A DNA stretch of 6,236 nt from Coprothermobacter sp. (GTDB lineage: Bacteria; Coprothermobacterota; Coprothermobacteria; Coprothermobacterales; Coprothermobacteraceae): positions 1 through 6,236 of the forward strand of contig DMVM01000011.1 of NCBI GenBank assembly GCA_003476705.1. Reading direction: 5' to 3'. A program made the translations under genes and the position numbers. This document shows, one piece after another, positions 5,856 through 6,236 of the stretch; the first letter of the stretch is position 1, and every line of letters begins with the position of its first letter. The notes under the pieces were generated by a model, which saw nothing but the letters and a program-made list of their open reading frames with translations, made no database searches and was not told the DNA's origin.

Positions 5856-6131
5856 TTAGAATTTGACGATAAAACTTTTGTATTGCCCCGTATAAGGTTT
5901 ATATTCAACGTCTACACCTTCTACGATAGCACTGCTTGGTCCGCGGTGCAACCAGTTTAGGAACTCGTTGAGTTCTTCTTCAGGCCCCTCTGCGACTACT
6001 TCAATAGTGCCATTGGGTAAATTTCTTATATAACCTGTTATGTTGCCGATTTTATCAGCCATTCTTACAGCAGAGTATCTAAAGCCTACCCCTTGTACAT
6101 AACCTCTTACAATGGCCCTAAAAGCTTTCAT
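5856..6131 (-). CDS. acyP: Acylphosphatase
   Basis: This 91-residue protein has the normal length of the family and a complete small alpha/beta fold. It hydrolyses the carboxyl-phosphate bond of acyl phosphates such as acetyl phosphate or carbamoyl phosphate in the cytoplasm. Seen: the phosphate-binding loop and catalytic arginine in VRGYVQGVGFR (Arg18), and the catalytic asparagine in GYIRNLPNGTIEV (Asn37), followed by the conserved EGPEEELNEFLNWLHRGP stretch. The ATG at 6131 is preceded by GAGGAG (6139-6144) at seven bases. Its start overlaps the end of the preceding frame by 14 nt and its stop is 18 nt from the chemoreceptor start, so it is probably part of this operon. A functional link to the chemoreceptor is not evident. 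Confidence 0.95.
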   Translation of the reverse strand: MKAFRAIVRGYVQGVGFRYSAVRMADKIGNITGYIRNLPNGTIEVVAEGPEEELNEFLNWLHRGPSSAIVEGVDVEYKPYTGQYKSFIVKF

Positions 6132-6236
6132 GTTGCAACTCCTCTATGTGGTCTTTCTGCCAGAGCAGTATTATGGGTGTCATGGATTCATCGTTACCTG
6201 CAGGGTTGTCCGATAAGGCACCTTCAATCCATCTCT
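6118..6236 (-). CDS. C-terminal tail of an unidentified gene (partial)
   Basis: A minus-strand frame enters from the right edge and stays open for 38 codons to TAG at 6118-6120. It reads RWIEGALSDNPAG, then NDESMTPIILLWQKDH and IEELQHESF. The other two minus frames close earlier. The composition looks protein-like, and the stop overlaps the acyP start by 14 nt, a normal operon arrangement. The fragment is too short to assign a family, and a chance open frame of this length is possible. Confidence 0.5.
   Translation of the reverse strand, partial: RWIEGALSDNPAGNDESMTPIILLWQKDHIEELQHESF

Overview
The window looks like chromosomal DNA of a strictly anaerobic, moderately low-GC bacterium. The clues are an electron-bifurcating NfnAB-type transhydrogenase, a radical SAM enzyme and gene-dense minus-strand operons. 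A thermophilic fermenter (Coprothermobacter-, Thermotoga- or clostridial-like) would fit, but that is inference and I cannot name the species. Every supported gene reads on the minus strand, so transcription runs from high to low coordinates.

Upstream block (about 6236 down to 3172): the tail of an unidentified gene overlaps the start of an acylphosphatase gene. Then come a membrane-anchored chemoreceptor-like protein with a C-terminal CZB zinc-binding domain, an ECF-type sigma factor, and an overlapping gene for a single-pass membrane protein that is a candidate anti-sigma factor. Gaps are 18 and 13 nt, and the last pair overlaps, so this looks like one operon. It would join a cytosolic zinc/redox-type sensor module to an ECF sigma/membrane-partner pair.

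Middle (about 3171 down to 1443): a radical SAM/SPASM-like enzyme of unknown substrate, closed by a clear intrinsic terminator. Its 5' end is the most striking part of the window. A 58-bp unit is repeated three times, perfectly and in tandem, across the promoter, ribosome binding site and first codons. Each upstream copy carries a Shine-Dalgarno sequence, an ATG and seven codons, ending in a stop made at the junction. Each of the two junctions also joins TTGAAA from the coding part to a perfect TATAAT of the next copy with a 17-bp spacer. The duplication therefore appears to have created two strong sigma-A-type promoters.

Downstream block (about 1391 to the left edge): an extended -10 promoter drives nfnA and nfnB (nfnB is cut by the window edge). 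Together these encode NADH-dependent reduced ferredoxin:NADP+ oxidoreductase. NfnA has Cys at the [2Fe-2S] position where I recall Asp in characterised NfnA proteins.

Several starts were moved from the longest reading frame to ATG codons with better-placed ribosome binding sites (radical SAM, chemoreceptor, candidate anti-sigma gene). No RNA genes, insertion sequences or CRISPR arrays were seen. No gene-free stretch exceeds 300 bases.
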